44,503 nt of DNA. It comes from Chloroflexota bacterium. Its GTDB lineage: Bacteria; Chloroflexota; Anaerolineae; Anaerolineales; Villigracilaceae. The translations under genes were made by a program, and so were the position numbers. Where the stretch lies: contig JAKAKJ010000034.1 of NCBI GenBank assembly GCA_021824575.1, forward strand, positions 1 to 44,503, written 5' to 3'. Below, one piece after another: positions 16,150 through 24,889 of the stretch; position 1 is the first letter of the stretch; each line of letters opens with the position of its first letter. The notes under the pieces are model-generated. The model had not been told where the DNA came from and did not search any database. It worked only from the letters and a program-made list of their open reading frames with translations.

Positions 16150-16215
16150 GTTTAATCCGGAGAGCAAGTTTACAGCATAGCGGGCAAAGTTTTTATCAGT
16201 ATAATGGAGTAAACG

Positions 16216-17010
16216 ATGCGGAAGATGTTATCCACTCGCCAGCGGTTGACTTTCTTTATTGCGGGGCTTGTTTTGATTGCCATCAGTCTGGCTTGCGGAT
16301 TTGGCGCCTCGGCGCCCGGGAATCAAAGCGCCGCGCCGGCACCGACTTTTGCTCAGCCATCTAGCGGACTCTCGACATCAACACCCGTCCCTTCCATTGA
16401 GAAATTGATGCCTGAAGCTACTCAGTCGGCGGCTGCCATTCCAGTTGCGCCGCCTGCGATTCCGGAATACCGGCGATTGACACTGGAATTCCCGCCGCAA
16501 ATTCGTGTCGGCGATTCGGATATCATTCGTTTGACTCTGGAAGTGAATACACTTGGCAACGTCACGCCGACCGCGGTGATCGAGGGCAATAAAGTCACAG
16601 GCGGCGTTGTTCAGATTCCAAATCTCTATGATACGCATAATGTGATTGCCGAGGCGCGCCTTGATCTGGCCGGACCGGATGTCAGGCCCACCGACGCGAT
16701 TGACGAACCGCTTTTGCCGGGACAATCTGTTACGTTTTTCTGGAGCGTTCACCCAGTCAGCGCGGGGACGTATCGCGGAACGGTCTGGTTGTCCCTGATC
16801 TTTGTGGATAAAGTCAGCGAAGCCGAAAGCCGTTTGGCGGTAGCCGCCCAGCCGATCGCGATCGAAGCGACGAATTTCTTCGGCTTGAGCGGAGGTGCGG
16901 CGCGAACGTTCGGCGGAATCGGGTCTGCAATTGGCGCCATCCTTGGTTTCCCGTTTGCAACCGATATTTTGAAGTGGTTGTGGGATCGAGTCAGGCATAA
17001 GGAAAGTTGA
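16216..17010 (+). CDS. Lipoprotein of unknown function with C-terminal membrane helix
   Basis: A 264-residue exported protein. The signal peptide has a hydrophobic core FFIAGLVLIAIS and the lipobox SLAC near residue 27, then a low-complexity Ala/Pro/Ser/Thr linker to about residue 80. The middle (about 85-215) is predicted beta-rich, with segments such as RRLTLEFPPQIRVGDSD and TFFWSVHPVSAGTYRG. The C-terminus has a Gly-rich hydrophobic stretch ending KWLWDRVRHKES, which may be a second membrane anchor. No family is recognised. GGAG lies 6 bases before the ATG, and TATAAT at 16200-16205 ends 10 bases before it. It sits alone between two operons. Confidence 0.75.
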   Translation: MRKMLSTRQRLTFFIAGLVLIAISLACGFGASAPGNQSAAPAPTFAQPSSGLSTSTPVPSIEKLMPEATQSAAAIPVAPPAIPEYRRLTLEFPPQIRVGDSDIIRLTLEVNTLGNVTPTAVIEGNKVTGGVVQIPNLYDTHNVIAEARLDLAGPDVRPTDAIDEPLLPGQSVTFFWSVHPVSAGTYRGTVWLSLIFVDKVSEAESRLAVAAQPIAIEATNFFGLSGGAARTFGGIGSAIGAILGFPFATDILKWLWDRVRHKES

Positions 17011-17101
17011 TTATATTCGCATGAACAAATATATGACAAAAATCACCCCATAAATTGACACGGATTAGTATGGATTACTTGTTATTAATGGTACAATTTT
17101 G

Positions 17102-17136
17102 CCCGTGCTGTTCCCGGCACGGGTGAATTTTTTTTT
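17102..17136 (+). terminator. Terminator-like hairpin directly before nuoA
   Basis: CCCGTGC (17102-17108) pairs with GCACGGG (17117-17123), and a run of nine T (17128-17136) follows after four bases. It lies 92 bases after the lipoprotein stop and 12 before nuoA. It could terminate the lipoprotein gene or act as an attenuator in the nuo leader. A -10-like TACAAT at 17092-17097 just upstream makes the second option worth testing. Confidence 0.7.
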
Positions 17137-17148
17137 ACTGGAGTGAGC

Positions 17149-17505
17149 ATGCAAAATGATTGGCTGTACATTGGTCTGTTCCTTGTGGTGGGAGCGTTGA
17201 TTCCAACCTCAGCGCTTGTAGCTTCATGGATCGTTTCGCCGAAGAAACCCAACCCAATCAAGCAAAGCACCTATGAATGCGGCATGGAAACGGTTGGGGA
17301 GAATTGGGTACAGTTCAAGGCCCAATATTATATTTTTGCCCTCGTGTTTTTGGTGTTCGATGTGGAAACCGTTTTCCTGTTTCCGTGGGCAGTGTCGCTT
17401 GGACAGTTGTCTTTGTTCGCGGTCGTCGAAGGAATTGTTTTTATCCTCATCCTCATTGCCGGACTCGTTTACGCTTGGCGTAAAGGCATGTTGGAGTGGG
17501 TTTAA
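17149..17505 (+). CDS. nuoA: NADH-quinone oxidoreductase subunit A
   Basis: A 118-residue subunit with three membrane helices that sits near the quinone site of complex I. Key signs are KQSTYECGMETVG, with the conserved Cys in the loop after helix 1, and FALVFLVFDVETVFLFPWA, with the conserved Asp and Glu in helix 2. I use the ATG at 17149, 5 bases after GGAG; a GTG two codons upstream overlaps that site. In most genomes nuoB, C and D follow; here nuoH follows, and those genes are absent from the window. Confidence 0.94.
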   Translation: MQNDWLYIGLFLVVGALIPTSALVASWIVSPKKPNPIKQSTYECGMETVGENWVQFKAQYYIFALVFLVFDVETVFLFPWAVSLGQLSLFAVVEGIVFILILIAGLVYAWRKGMLEWV

Positions 17506-17520
17506 ATATACTTGCATTTT

Positions 17521-17551
17521 GAAAGGCTGAAAGGCTCAAACCTTCCAGCCT
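17521..17551 (+). terminator. Terminator-like hairpin between nuoA and nuoH
   Basis: GAAAGGCTGAAAGG (17521-17534) pairs with CCTTCCAGCCTTTTC (17541-17555) with one mismatch, followed by T-rich sequence. It lies inside the nuo cluster, 15 bases after nuoA, so it would reduce read-through into nuoH unless bypassed. Confidence 0.6.
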
Positions 17552-17569
17552 TTTCTTTGTGTAATTTCT

Positions 17570-17638
17570 CCCTCACCCCTTTCCCCTCTCCCAACGCTTT
17601 GTGACCTTTCAGCACTGGGAGAGGGGGTGGGGTGAGGG
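17570..17638. repeat. 69-base palindromic repeat between nuoA and nuoH
   Basis: CCCTCACCCC (17570-17579) pairs with GGGGTGAGGG (17629-17638), and CCCCTCTCCCA (17583-17593) pairs with TGGGAGAGGGG (17616-17626). The stem is 21 pairs with a small internal loop and a 22-base apical loop. It is typical of dispersed palindromic repeats, and the next ribosome site begins 7 bases after it. Confidence 0.75.
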
Positions 17639-17655
17639 GATGATTAGGAGTGCCC

Positions 17656-18846
17656 ATGAATTTTTGGACGGACCCTGTTAATTTTGTTGCCCAATGGTTG
17701 TTGGGATTGCTGACCGGCTGGGGAATGCCGGGCTGGCTTGCCAGCCTTTTGGTCCAGTTGATCGGCGTTGTTGTGCTTGTGTCCATGATGATGGTGATTG
17801 ACATCTTCCTGGTCTGGATCGAGCGAAAAGTGGTGGCGCGTTTTCAGGACCGCCTCGGCCCGAATCGTGTTGGACCATTCGGAATCATCCAGCCGTTTGC
17901 TGACATCATCAAGCTGATCATCAAGGAAGATATCACGCCGAACGGCGCGGACAAATTGATCTATAACCTTGCGCCAATATTGTCGTTGATGTCGGTGTTA
18001 TTGCTGTGGGCAATTGTCCCACTGGCTCCGGTCATCCTTGGCGTGGATTTGAATGTCGGCGCGTTGTATATCATTGCCGCCGGTGCGATTGGGACCCTTT
18101 CCATCATTATGGCGGCGTGGGCCTCGAACAACAAATTTGCCCTGCTTGGCGCATTTCGTCAGGTGGCTGTGCTGGTTTCGTTCGAAGTGCCAATGCTCGC
18201 AACCATGCTGATCCCAACCATCCTGGCGGGTTCGATGGGCATGAATGAAATCATTCAGAGTCAAAACGTGTGGTATATCGTCCTCGCACCTCTTGCCGGC
18301 CTGATTTTCATGATCGCGGCGATTGCAGAGCTTGGCCGCGCCCCGTTCGATTTGAATGAAGCAGAGTCTGAAATTGTGGCGGGCTACCATATCGAATATA
18401 CCGGCATGAAGTTCGGCCTCTTCTACGCAGGTGAACTTTTACACGCGTTCACGTTCGGCGGCTTTTGGGCCATATTATTCCTCGGCGGTTATCGGTTTTT
18501 TGGGCTTGAGAATTTGGGTCCGATTGTCGCGGCAGCAATCCTGATGGCAAAAGCGTTGTTTGGCTACTGGCTGATCATGTGGGTCAGATACACCGTGATG
18601 CGTATCCGCATTGATCACATGCTGGCGTTCAACTGGAAATTCCTGACGCCGCTGGCATTCACCCTGCTGATTTTGACGGCTTTGATGAATGCGCTTCTGC
18701 GCGGGACTTCAAGCGGAGTCTACATTCTGGGCATGCTCCTGACAAACGTCATTCTCGGCTGGATCATCGTCGAGATTTTGCGCGGATTCAGCCGGCGCGA
18801 GCGTGAGCGAGTCGAGGGCCCTCAGCAGGCTGTGGCCCATCAATAG
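17656..18846 (+). CDS. nuoH: NADH-quinone oxidoreductase subunit H
   Basis: A 396-residue, eight-helix subunit that links the quinone cavity to the proton channels of complex I. The conserved segment with IERKVVARFQDRLGPNRVGP, followed by FADIIKLIIKEDITP, is near residue 55. The acidic loop ELGRAPFDLNEAESEIV is at about 235. Both are hallmarks of the family. The C-terminal tail has a charged RRERERVEGP stretch. The ATG at 17656 has TAGGAG 5 bases upstream. It is close to nuoJ (11-base gap). Confidence 0.95.
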   Translation: MNFWTDPVNFVAQWLLGLLTGWGMPGWLASLLVQLIGVVVLVSMMMVIDIFLVWIERKVVARFQDRLGPNRVGPFGIIQPFADIIKLIIKEDITPNGADKLIYNLAPILSLMSVLLLWAIVPLAPVILGVDLNVGALYIIAAGAIGTLSIIMAAWASNNKFALLGAFRQVAVLVSFEVPMLATMLIPTILAGSMGMNEIIQSQNVWYIVLAPLAGLIFMIAAIAELGRAPFDLNEAESEIVAGYHIEYTGMKFGLFYAGELLHAFTFGGFWAILFLGGYRFFGLENLGPIVAAAILMAKALFGYWLIMWVRYTVMRIRIDHMLAFNWKFLTPLAFTLLILTALMNALLRGTSSGVYILGMLLTNVILGWIIVEILRGFSRRERERVEGPQQAVAHQ

Positions 18847-18857
18847 GAGGAGATGAC

Positions 18858-19367
18858 ATGACTTTTACGCAAATCATATTTCTGATTACCGCGGCCGTCA
18901 TCCTTGGCTCCGCATTGATGGTGGTGTCGACGCGTAATCTGGTTCATGCCGCGTTGTGGCTGATCGTGACGCTGTTCGGTGTGGCTGTCTTGTATGCGAT
19001 TCTCAACGCGAGTTTTCTGGCAGTTGTGCAGGTGGTTGTTTATATCGGTGCGATTGCCATCCTGTTTATCTTTGCCATCATGTTGACGCGCAGAGAGATG
19101 CTTGATCGCGGCCCGCAGTTGAACCGCGGCTGGTGGTTGAACGCAATCATTGCTGTGTTGACGTTCGGCGGGCTGTTCTGGATGCTTCAGGGTTGGAGCG
19201 GTTTCTCGAAGGCCGCAGCCGATTTCCCATCCGGGTACGACGCGGTGGGACAGTTGGGCAAAGCTCTCGTTTCGCCAACCGGATTTGTCCTGCCGTTCGA
19301 AGTCGCGTCCGTTTTATTATTGGCGGCTTTGGTTGGCGCGGTTTACGTCGCATTCACTCGGAAATAG
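18858..19367 (+). CDS. nuoJ: NADH-quinone oxidoreductase subunit J
   Basis: A 169-residue, five-helix subunit of the complex I membrane arm. The conserved third-helix region reads VQVVVYIGAIAILFIFAIML, with the Tyr and Gly of the pi-bulge helix that shifts during coupling. The start has AGGAGG 7 bases upstream. It lies between nuoH and nuoK as in most bacteria, but nuoI, which normally stands between H and J, is missing. Confidence 0.94.
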   Translation: MTFTQIIFLITAAVILGSALMVVSTRNLVHAALWLIVTLFGVAVLYAILNASFLAVVQVVVYIGAIAILFIFAIMLTRREMLDRGPQLNRGWWLNAIIAVLTFGGLFWMLQGWSGFSKAAADFPSGYDAVGQLGKALVSPTGFVLPFEVASVLLLAALVGAVYVAFTRK

Positions 19368-19375
19368 GAGTTCTG

Positions 19376-19684
19376 ATGATCCCGCTTTCCTGGTATCTCA
19401 TTCTTTCAGCGGCTTTGTTCAGCATTGGCTTGTTCGGCGTTCTTTCGCGCAGGAACGCGGTCGCGATTTTGCTTGGCATCGAGTTGATGCTCAACGCGGT
19501 GAATATCAATTTGGTTTCGTTCTGGCGTTACGGCGATGTTTCGATGATGGCTGGACAAGTCTTTGCAATCATTGTCTTCGCGGTGGCGGCATCGGAGGTG
19601 GCTGTCGGCCTGGCGTTGGTCATCTCTGTGTATCGCCGCCGCAATACGGTCATCGCTGATGAAATTGATTTGATGAAGTGGTAG
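19376..19684 (+). CDS. nuoK: NADH-quinone oxidoreductase subunit K
   Basis: A 102-residue subunit with three helices. The two buried glutamates of the proton path are in place: one in LLGIELMLNAVN and one in AASEVAVGLAL. The ATG at 19376 has ATAGGAG 5 bases upstream, and the frame is open further upstream without meaning. nuoL starts 7 bases later. Confidence 0.95.
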   Translation: MIPLSWYLILSAALFSIGLFGVLSRRNAVAILLGIELMLNAVNINLVSFWRYGDVSMMAGQVFAIIVFAVAASEVAVGLALVISVYRRRNTVIADEIDLMKW

Positions 19685-19691
19685 GAGCAAT

Positions 19692-21830
19692 ATGACGACT
19701 GAAACATTGATTTGGTTAATTCCTCTTCCACCCATACTTGCATTTTTCCTGATCGTTTTATTTACGAATCGGAACAAGGCGCTCAGCCATACAATCGCGG
19801 TCGGCGCGGCATTTCTATCGTGGCTTGGCGGGATGATCGTTTTCGCACGCGCGATCGGCGTCCCAGAACTCGGCAAGGAACCTTTTGCATCCTCGATCAA
19901 TTGGATTCCAACTGCAGATACCTGGCTCAAGATCGGCGTTTTGATTGATCCACTTTCCGCCGCGGTCTTGTTCTTTGTGGCTTGGACGATTCTGATGATC
20001 TTCCTTTACAGCGTTGGCTATAGCAATTTCGGCCAGCCCAAAGGTGATCATGACATTGCGGGCCTGCCGCCTCATGGCGCAACGATCGAGGAACATGGGC
20101 ATAAACACATGGTTCCTTCTATTGAACCGATGTACTCGCGCTTCTTCGCCTTTATTTCCTTGTTCGCTTTTGGCATGTTCACGCTGGTGGTTTCTGATAA
20201 CCTGCTCACGCTCTTCGTTGGCTGGGAGATCATGGGCTTGTGTTCTTATTTATTGATCGGTTTCTGGTATGGAAAAGAATCAGCGCGCAATGCGGCCATC
20301 AAAGCTTTCATGACCACACGTATTGGTGATGTGTTCATGCTGTTGGGCATCGCCTTCATTTATAGCGCGACCGGTTCACTTTCCTATCACGATATTTTTC
20401 AGCCGCAGGTTTTGCACACCTTGGCAACGGTGCCGACCCCGATCTTTGGACTTTCAGCGGCTGGCCTGATGGGACTCCTGCTCTTCATCGGCACAGTTGG
20501 CAAATCGGCGCAGTTCCCGCTTCACGTCTGGCTGCCGGACGCGATGGAAGGCCCAACACCGGTCAGCGCGATGATCCATGCCGCGACGATGGTGTCCGCA
20601 GGCGTGTACATGGTCATCCGCATGTTCCCGCTCATCAGCCTTGATCCGCATACGATGACAGTGATTGCCGTCATTGGTTCGTTCACAGCTTTGTTTGCCG
20701 CGACGATTGCGGTGGCACAAAACGATATTAAACGCGTGCTGGCTTATTCGACGATTTCACAGCTTGGTTATATGATCGCGGCGCTCGGCGTTGGTGCGTA
20801 TGTGGCCGCCGCGTTTCATCTGATTACGCACGCATTTTTCAAGGCTTTGCTTTTCCTTGGTTCCGGCTCGGTTATTCACGGAATGGAACACGGTGTTTTG
20901 CATACCGGCGATCACGGCGTCGATCCGCAGAACATGTTCAATATGGGCGGCCTGCGTAAGAAGATGCCCATTACGTTCTGGACTTTCTTGATCGGTGGTT
21001 TTGCGCTTTCGGGTTTTCCGCTCATAACTGCAGGCTTCTGGTCGAAGGATGAAATTTTCACGGAAGCATTCGGCAGTGGAAACACTGTGGTCTTTGTTGT
21101 CCTCGCTCTGGCTGCGTTCCTGACCGCTTTCTATACCATGCGCCAGATCACATTGACCTTCCTCGGTAAGCCTCGTACACCTGCGGCGGAACACGCGCAG
21201 GAAACCCCGTGGACGATGACCGTTCCGCTGATTGTCCTCTCGGTTTTCGCGATCGGTTATGGATGGGTTGGCATCCCGGAAGATTTCCTGGGACTCCATC
21301 TTAATCCCAGCTGGTTCCATGAATTTGTTGGCAGCACACTGGCTGTCATGCCTGAAGCAGTTCCGTTCAGTTGGATCGTGCTTGGGACTTCCCTGGTTGT
21401 TGCGCTTGGCGGATTATTTGTCGGTTGGCTGGTGTATCGCAATGTCCAATCGGCCGCAGAAGATAAACTGCAAATTCCTGTGCTCAAAAACAAATACTAC
21501 TTTGACGAAATTTACGATTTTCTTTTCGTCAAGCCTTCCTATTGGTTTGCGGAAACTTTTGTATATCAATGGATGGACAAAGGTTTGATTGATGGCATTC
21601 TCCATTCGTTCGGCAAAGTAACCACTGCCATTGGTTCAGCCGTCCGCAATTATATTGACCTGCTTATCATCAATCGCACCGTTGGCGATGGCACGGCTCA
21701 TATTACACAATGGGCTGGCCGCAACCTGCGCCCAATTCAATCGGGCCGCATCCAACAGTACATGCTGGTCTCGCTGATCATTCTGTTGGCAATTGCCGGT
21801 CTGCTCTTTTATGTTCTGGTGAGAGTCTAG
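19692..21830 (+). CDS. nuoL: NADH-quinone oxidoreductase subunit L, with extended lateral helix
   Basis: A 712-residue antiporter-like proton-pumping subunit, long for the family (about 610 in E. coli). The pump residues are present: Glu179 (WEIMGLCSYLL) and Lys271 (GTVGKSAQFPLHVWLPDA). Two additions explain the length. Residues 112-145 form a His-rich loop between helices, containing PPHGATIEEHGHKHM. The C-terminal lateral-helix region, from KGLIDGILHSFG to RPIQSG, is longer by roughly 28 residues than I recall for the Thermus subunit, with extra IDLLIINRTVGDG and HITQWAGRN pieces. This is what a complex with an added antiporter subunit would need. AGGAG lies 4-5 bases before the ATG. Confidence 0.95.
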   Translation: MTTETLIWLIPLPPILAFFLIVLFTNRNKALSHTIAVGAAFLSWLGGMIVFARAIGVPELGKEPFASSINWIPTADTWLKIGVLIDPLSAAVLFFVAWTILMIFLYSVGYSNFGQPKGDHDIAGLPPHGATIEEHGHKHMVPSIEPMYSRFFAFISLFAFGMFTLVVSDNLLTLFVGWEIMGLCSYLLIGFWYGKESARNAAIKAFMTTRIGDVFMLLGIAFIYSATGSLSYHDIFQPQVLHTLATVPTPIFGLSAAGLMGLLLFIGTVGKSAQFPLHVWLPDAMEGPTPVSAMIHAATMVSAGVYMVIRMFPLISLDPHTMTVIAVIGSFTALFAATIAVAQNDIKRVLAYSTISQLGYMIAALGVGAYVAAAFHLITHAFFKALLFLGSGSVIHGMEHGVLHTGDHGVDPQNMFNMGGLRKKMPITFWTFLIGGFALSGFPLITAGFWSKDEIFTEAFGSGNTVVFVVLALAAFLTAFYTMRQITLTFLGKPRTPAAEHAQETPWTMTVPLIVLSVFAIGYGWVGIPEDFLGLHLNPSWFHEFVGSTLAVMPEAVPFSWIVLGTSLVVALGGLFVGWLVYRNVQSAAEDKLQIPVLKNKYYFDEIYDFLFVKPSYWFAETFVYQWMDKGLIDGILHSFGKVTTAIGSAVRNYIDLLIINRTVGDGTAHITQWAGRNLRPIQSGRIQQYMLVSLIILLAIAGLLFYVLVRV

Positions 21831-21843
21831 CGGGTAGGAGTGC

Positions 21844-23364
21844 ATGATGGACTTTCTCAACACTCATCTTCTTAGTTTGATTTTGTTCTTCCCGGCTGTT
21901 TCGGCAGTGGTAATGCTCTTCCTGCCGAAAGATGAAGCCAAACTTTTGCGCTGGTTTGCGCTCGTCGCCAGCCTGATTCCGTTTGCCCTTTCGCTTGCGC
22001 TGTGGTTTGGCTTCAATCCAAGTGCGGCTGGCTACCAGTTTGAAGAGAAATACATTTGGTATGCTGCGATTGGTTCTTCGCTTCATCTTGGCGTGGACGG
22101 TCTTTCACTGACGATGGTTCTGTTGACCACACTGTTGACGCCGCTTGCCATTCTTGCGTCATTCAGCGTGACCGACCGCGTCAAGCCGTACATGATGCTG
22201 TTCCTGTTCCTTGAAACCGGAATGCTCGGCGTCTTCATGGCGGTTGACCTGCTGATCTTCTTTGTTTTCTGGGAAATCGGACTTGTCCCGATGTACTTCC
22301 TCATCAATCAGTGGGGCAGTGCCAACAAGGATTATGCGTCGCTTAAGTTCATGATCTATACCATGGGCGGATCGCTCGGACTCCTGCTCGGCATTCAATT
22401 GCTTGGCGCTCTCTTCGGGACTTTCGATCTGGCTACCATTACGGCAAAGTGGACTTCGGCTCAGGGCTTTTTGCTTGGCTTCCCGATCTCGACGGTGAAG
22501 ACTGTTATTTTCTGGGCGTTTGTGATTGCGTTCGCGATCAAAGTCCCGATTTGGCCATTCCACACATGGCTGCCCGACGCGCACACTGAAGCGCCGACGG
22601 CGGGTTCGATGTTGCTGGCTGGCGTTCTGCTCAAACTCGGCGCGTACGGATTTTTGCGACTCGTCCTGCCACTTTATCCGGAGCAGGCAAAATCATTCGC
22701 CTGGGCTTTGGCCCTGCTTGCAACCGCCGCGATTATCTTCGGCGCGTTTGCCGCTTATGGGCAAACGGACTTCAAGCGGCTGGTCGCGTATTCATCGGTC
22801 AACCACATGGGCTTTGTCGTGCTCGGTATCGCCGCGGCCGCTTTGGCGGCAGGAACGGCTGACGCGAGAATCGCGATGAACGGCGCAATTCTTCAAATGT
22901 TCAATCATGGATTATCTGCAGCTGGAATGTTTTTCCTCGTCGGTGTCATCTATGAACGGACTCACACTCGCAATCTCAACGAGTTTGGCGGCCTGTTCCC
23001 TCTGGTCCCGATCTATGGCGGCATCCTGATCTTCACATCCATGGCGTCGCTTGGTTTGCCCGGCTTGAATGGGTTTGTGTCTGAGTTCCTCGTAGTCCGA
23101 GGTTCATATCCGATCCTGACTCCGTACACGGCAATCTCCATGCTCGGATTGCTCTTTACCGGCGCGTATATTTTGAAGGGAATCAAACAGGTCCTCCATG
23201 GCCCGATGAACGAACAATGGGCGCACGGCGAACATAAACTGACGGAGATCAACACGCGCGAAATTATCGTGATGGCTCCTCTGATGGCTTTGATCCTGGT
23301 CATCGGCATCTGGCCGGCGTGGATCTTGAACGTTATCAATAACGCCGTGATGCACTTGTTCTAA
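21844..23364 (+). CDS. nuoM: NADH-quinone oxidoreductase subunit M (canonical copy)
   Basis: A 506-residue antiporter-like subunit with 14 helices. The pump residues are present: Glu144 in FFVFWEIGLVPMYFL, Lys233 in AFAIKVPIWPFHTWLPDAH, a Lys in AGVLLKLGAYGF and the late Glu in GLPGLNGFVSEFLV. It is therefore expected to translocate one proton per cycle. GTAGGAG lies just before the ATG (an alternative ATG is one codon later). A second, different NuoM follows 7 bases downstream. Confidence 0.95.
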   Translation: MMDFLNTHLLSLILFFPAVSAVVMLFLPKDEAKLLRWFALVASLIPFALSLALWFGFNPSAAGYQFEEKYIWYAAIGSSLHLGVDGLSLTMVLLTTLLTPLAILASFSVTDRVKPYMMLFLFLETGMLGVFMAVDLLIFFVFWEIGLVPMYFLINQWGSANKDYASLKFMIYTMGGSLGLLLGIQLLGALFGTFDLATITAKWTSAQGFLLGFPISTVKTVIFWAFVIAFAIKVPIWPFHTWLPDAHTEAPTAGSMLLAGVLLKLGAYGFLRLVLPLYPEQAKSFAWALALLATAAIIFGAFAAYGQTDFKRLVAYSSVNHMGFVVLGIAAAALAAGTADARIAMNGAILQMFNHGLSAAGMFFLVGVIYERTHTRNLNEFGGLFPLVPIYGGILIFTSMASLGLPGLNGFVSEFLVVRGSYPILTPYTAISMLGLLFTGAYILKGIKQVLHGPMNEQWAHGEHKLTEINTREIIVMAPLMALILVIGIWPAWILNVINNAVMHLF

Positions 23365-23371
23365 GAGGTGG

Positions 23372-24889
23372 ATGATGACTTTTCCTGTATTGAGTGTGAT
23401 TGTCTTTACTCCGCTTGTCGCGGCGTTGATCATCCTGATGATCCCTGCTCAGCGGAAAACAGAAGTGCGCGGTGTGGCCTTGGCTGCCGCGACCTTCGCC
23501 TTGCTGCTTTCGCTGTGGGTCTATATTCAATATTTGACTCAGCATTTGACAGGTTATCAATTCGTTGAAAAATATGATTGGCTGCCCATGCTCGGCATCA
23601 GCCTGCACTTTGGCGTGGATGGAATCAGCGCTCCGTTGGTTCTTTTGACCGGCGTGGTGATGTTTACGGGCGTGCTGATATCGTGGGGCGATAATAACCC
23701 ACATGTGATGGCTGGCATTCAGGATCGGCCGCGTGAGTTCTTTGCCTTCCTGTTCATCCTCGCCAGCGGCGTGTTCGGCGTTTTTGCCTCGCTCGACCTG
23801 TTCATGTTGTTCTTTTTCTATGAGATCGCCGTGTTCCCGATGTATTTGCTGATCGTCATCTGGGGCTGGATACAGACGCGCGAATATGCGGCAATGAAGT
23901 TGACTCTTTATCTGTTCATCGGTTCGGTTGTTGCATTGGTCGGTGCGTTGGCGATGTACTGGGTTGCGGGTCAGAACACCGGCATTTATACCTTTGACAT
24001 GCTCCAGCTTGAAAAAGCCGGTTTCTCCGCTTCATTCCAAAACTTATGGTTCCTGCCGGTGTTTTTTGGCTTTGCAGTGTTAGGCGGCATTTGGCCGTTC
24101 CATAACTGGTCGCCAGATGGACACGTTGCCGCACCGACCGCGGTCTCCATGTTCCATGCAGGCGTGTTAATGAAGTTGGGTGCGTTTGCGGCATTGCGCG
24201 TTGGAATTATGTTGTTGCCCGAAGGTGCGAAGCATTGGTCGTGGGTCATCATGCTCTGTGCGGGTGTGGCGGTTGTGTATGGCGCTTTCATCGCTTTCGT
24301 TCAAACGGACCTGAAATATATGATTGGCTTCTCGTCTGTTTCACACATGGGATTAGTGATGCTCGGCTTATCCACGCTGGATAAGAATGGCTTGACGGGC
24401 GCGGGCGTTCAAATGTTCTCGCATGGTGTGATGACGGCTCTCTTCTTTGCTGTCACCGGTATGATCTATGATCGTTCGCACACGCGTCAAATTCCTGAGC
24501 TTGGCGGCATGAACAAAGTCATGCCGTTTGCCGCGATTGGTTTCATAATCGGCGGCCTGGTTTCGATGGGCATGCCGGGCTTTTCCGGTTTCATTGCCGA
24601 GTTCCCGATCTTCCTCGGTGTTTGGCAATCACAATGGCTTGTGGCTGTGATTGCAAGCATTTCCATTATTATCACGGCGGCCTACATCATGATGAACATC
24701 CGCAAAGTTTTCTTTGGCAAGATGCCGGAGAAACTCGAAGGACACATGACGGATGTTACAGTGCTGGATAAGGTTGCCATCACCACGCTTTGTGTTTTGA
24801 TGATTGGTATCGGCATCTTCCCGTCAGTAATGGTTCCGATGGTGCAAACGGGCGTGCAGCATATCCTGACCTTGCTGGGAGGCGCATAA
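23372..24889 (+). CDS. Second NuoM-like subunit, lacking the TM7 lysine
   Basis: A 505-residue antiporter-like subunit of the NuoM family. Glu151 (FFFYEIAVFPMYLL), Lys268 (GVLMKLGAFAAL) and the late Glu (GFSGFIAEFPIF) match pump residues. However the segment before WPFHNW reads FAVLGGI, where the neighbouring NuoM has FAIKVPI, so the conserved lysine is replaced by Leu237. Also WSPDGHVAAPTAVS replaces WLPDAHTEAPTAGS. It belongs to the nuo cluster, with AGAGGTG upstream and nuoN starting inside its stop codon. It is the fourth antiporter-like subunit beside L, M and N. Whether it pumps is open, because the missing lysine is essential in the known subunits. Confidence 0.92.
   Translation: MMTFPVLSVIVFTPLVAALIILMIPAQRKTEVRGVALAAATFALLLSLWVYIQYLTQHLTGYQFVEKYDWLPMLGISLHFGVDGISAPLVLLTGVVMFTGVLISWGDNNPHVMAGIQDRPREFFAFLFILASGVFGVFASLDLFMLFFFYEIAVFPMYLLIVIWGWIQTREYAAMKLTLYLFIGSVVALVGALAMYWVAGQNTGIYTFDMLQLEKAGFSASFQNLWFLPVFFGFAVLGGIWPFHNWSPDGHVAAPTAVSMFHAGVLMKLGAFAALRVGIMLLPEGAKHWSWVIMLCAGVAVVYGAFIAFVQTDLKYMIGFSSVSHMGLVMLGLSTLDKNGLTGAGVQMFSHGVMTALFFAVTGMIYDRSHTRQIPELGGMNKVMPFAAIGFIIGGLVSMGMPGFSGFIAEFPIFLGVWQSQWLVAVIASISIIITAAYIMMNIRKVFFGKMPEKLEGHMTDVTVLDKVAITTLCVLMIGIGIFPSVMVPMVQTGVQHILTLLGGA

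Noticed and set aside
17055-17060. TTGACA as the -35 of the nuo operon
   Set aside because: No -10 lies 16-18 bases after it; the TACAAT box is too far away.
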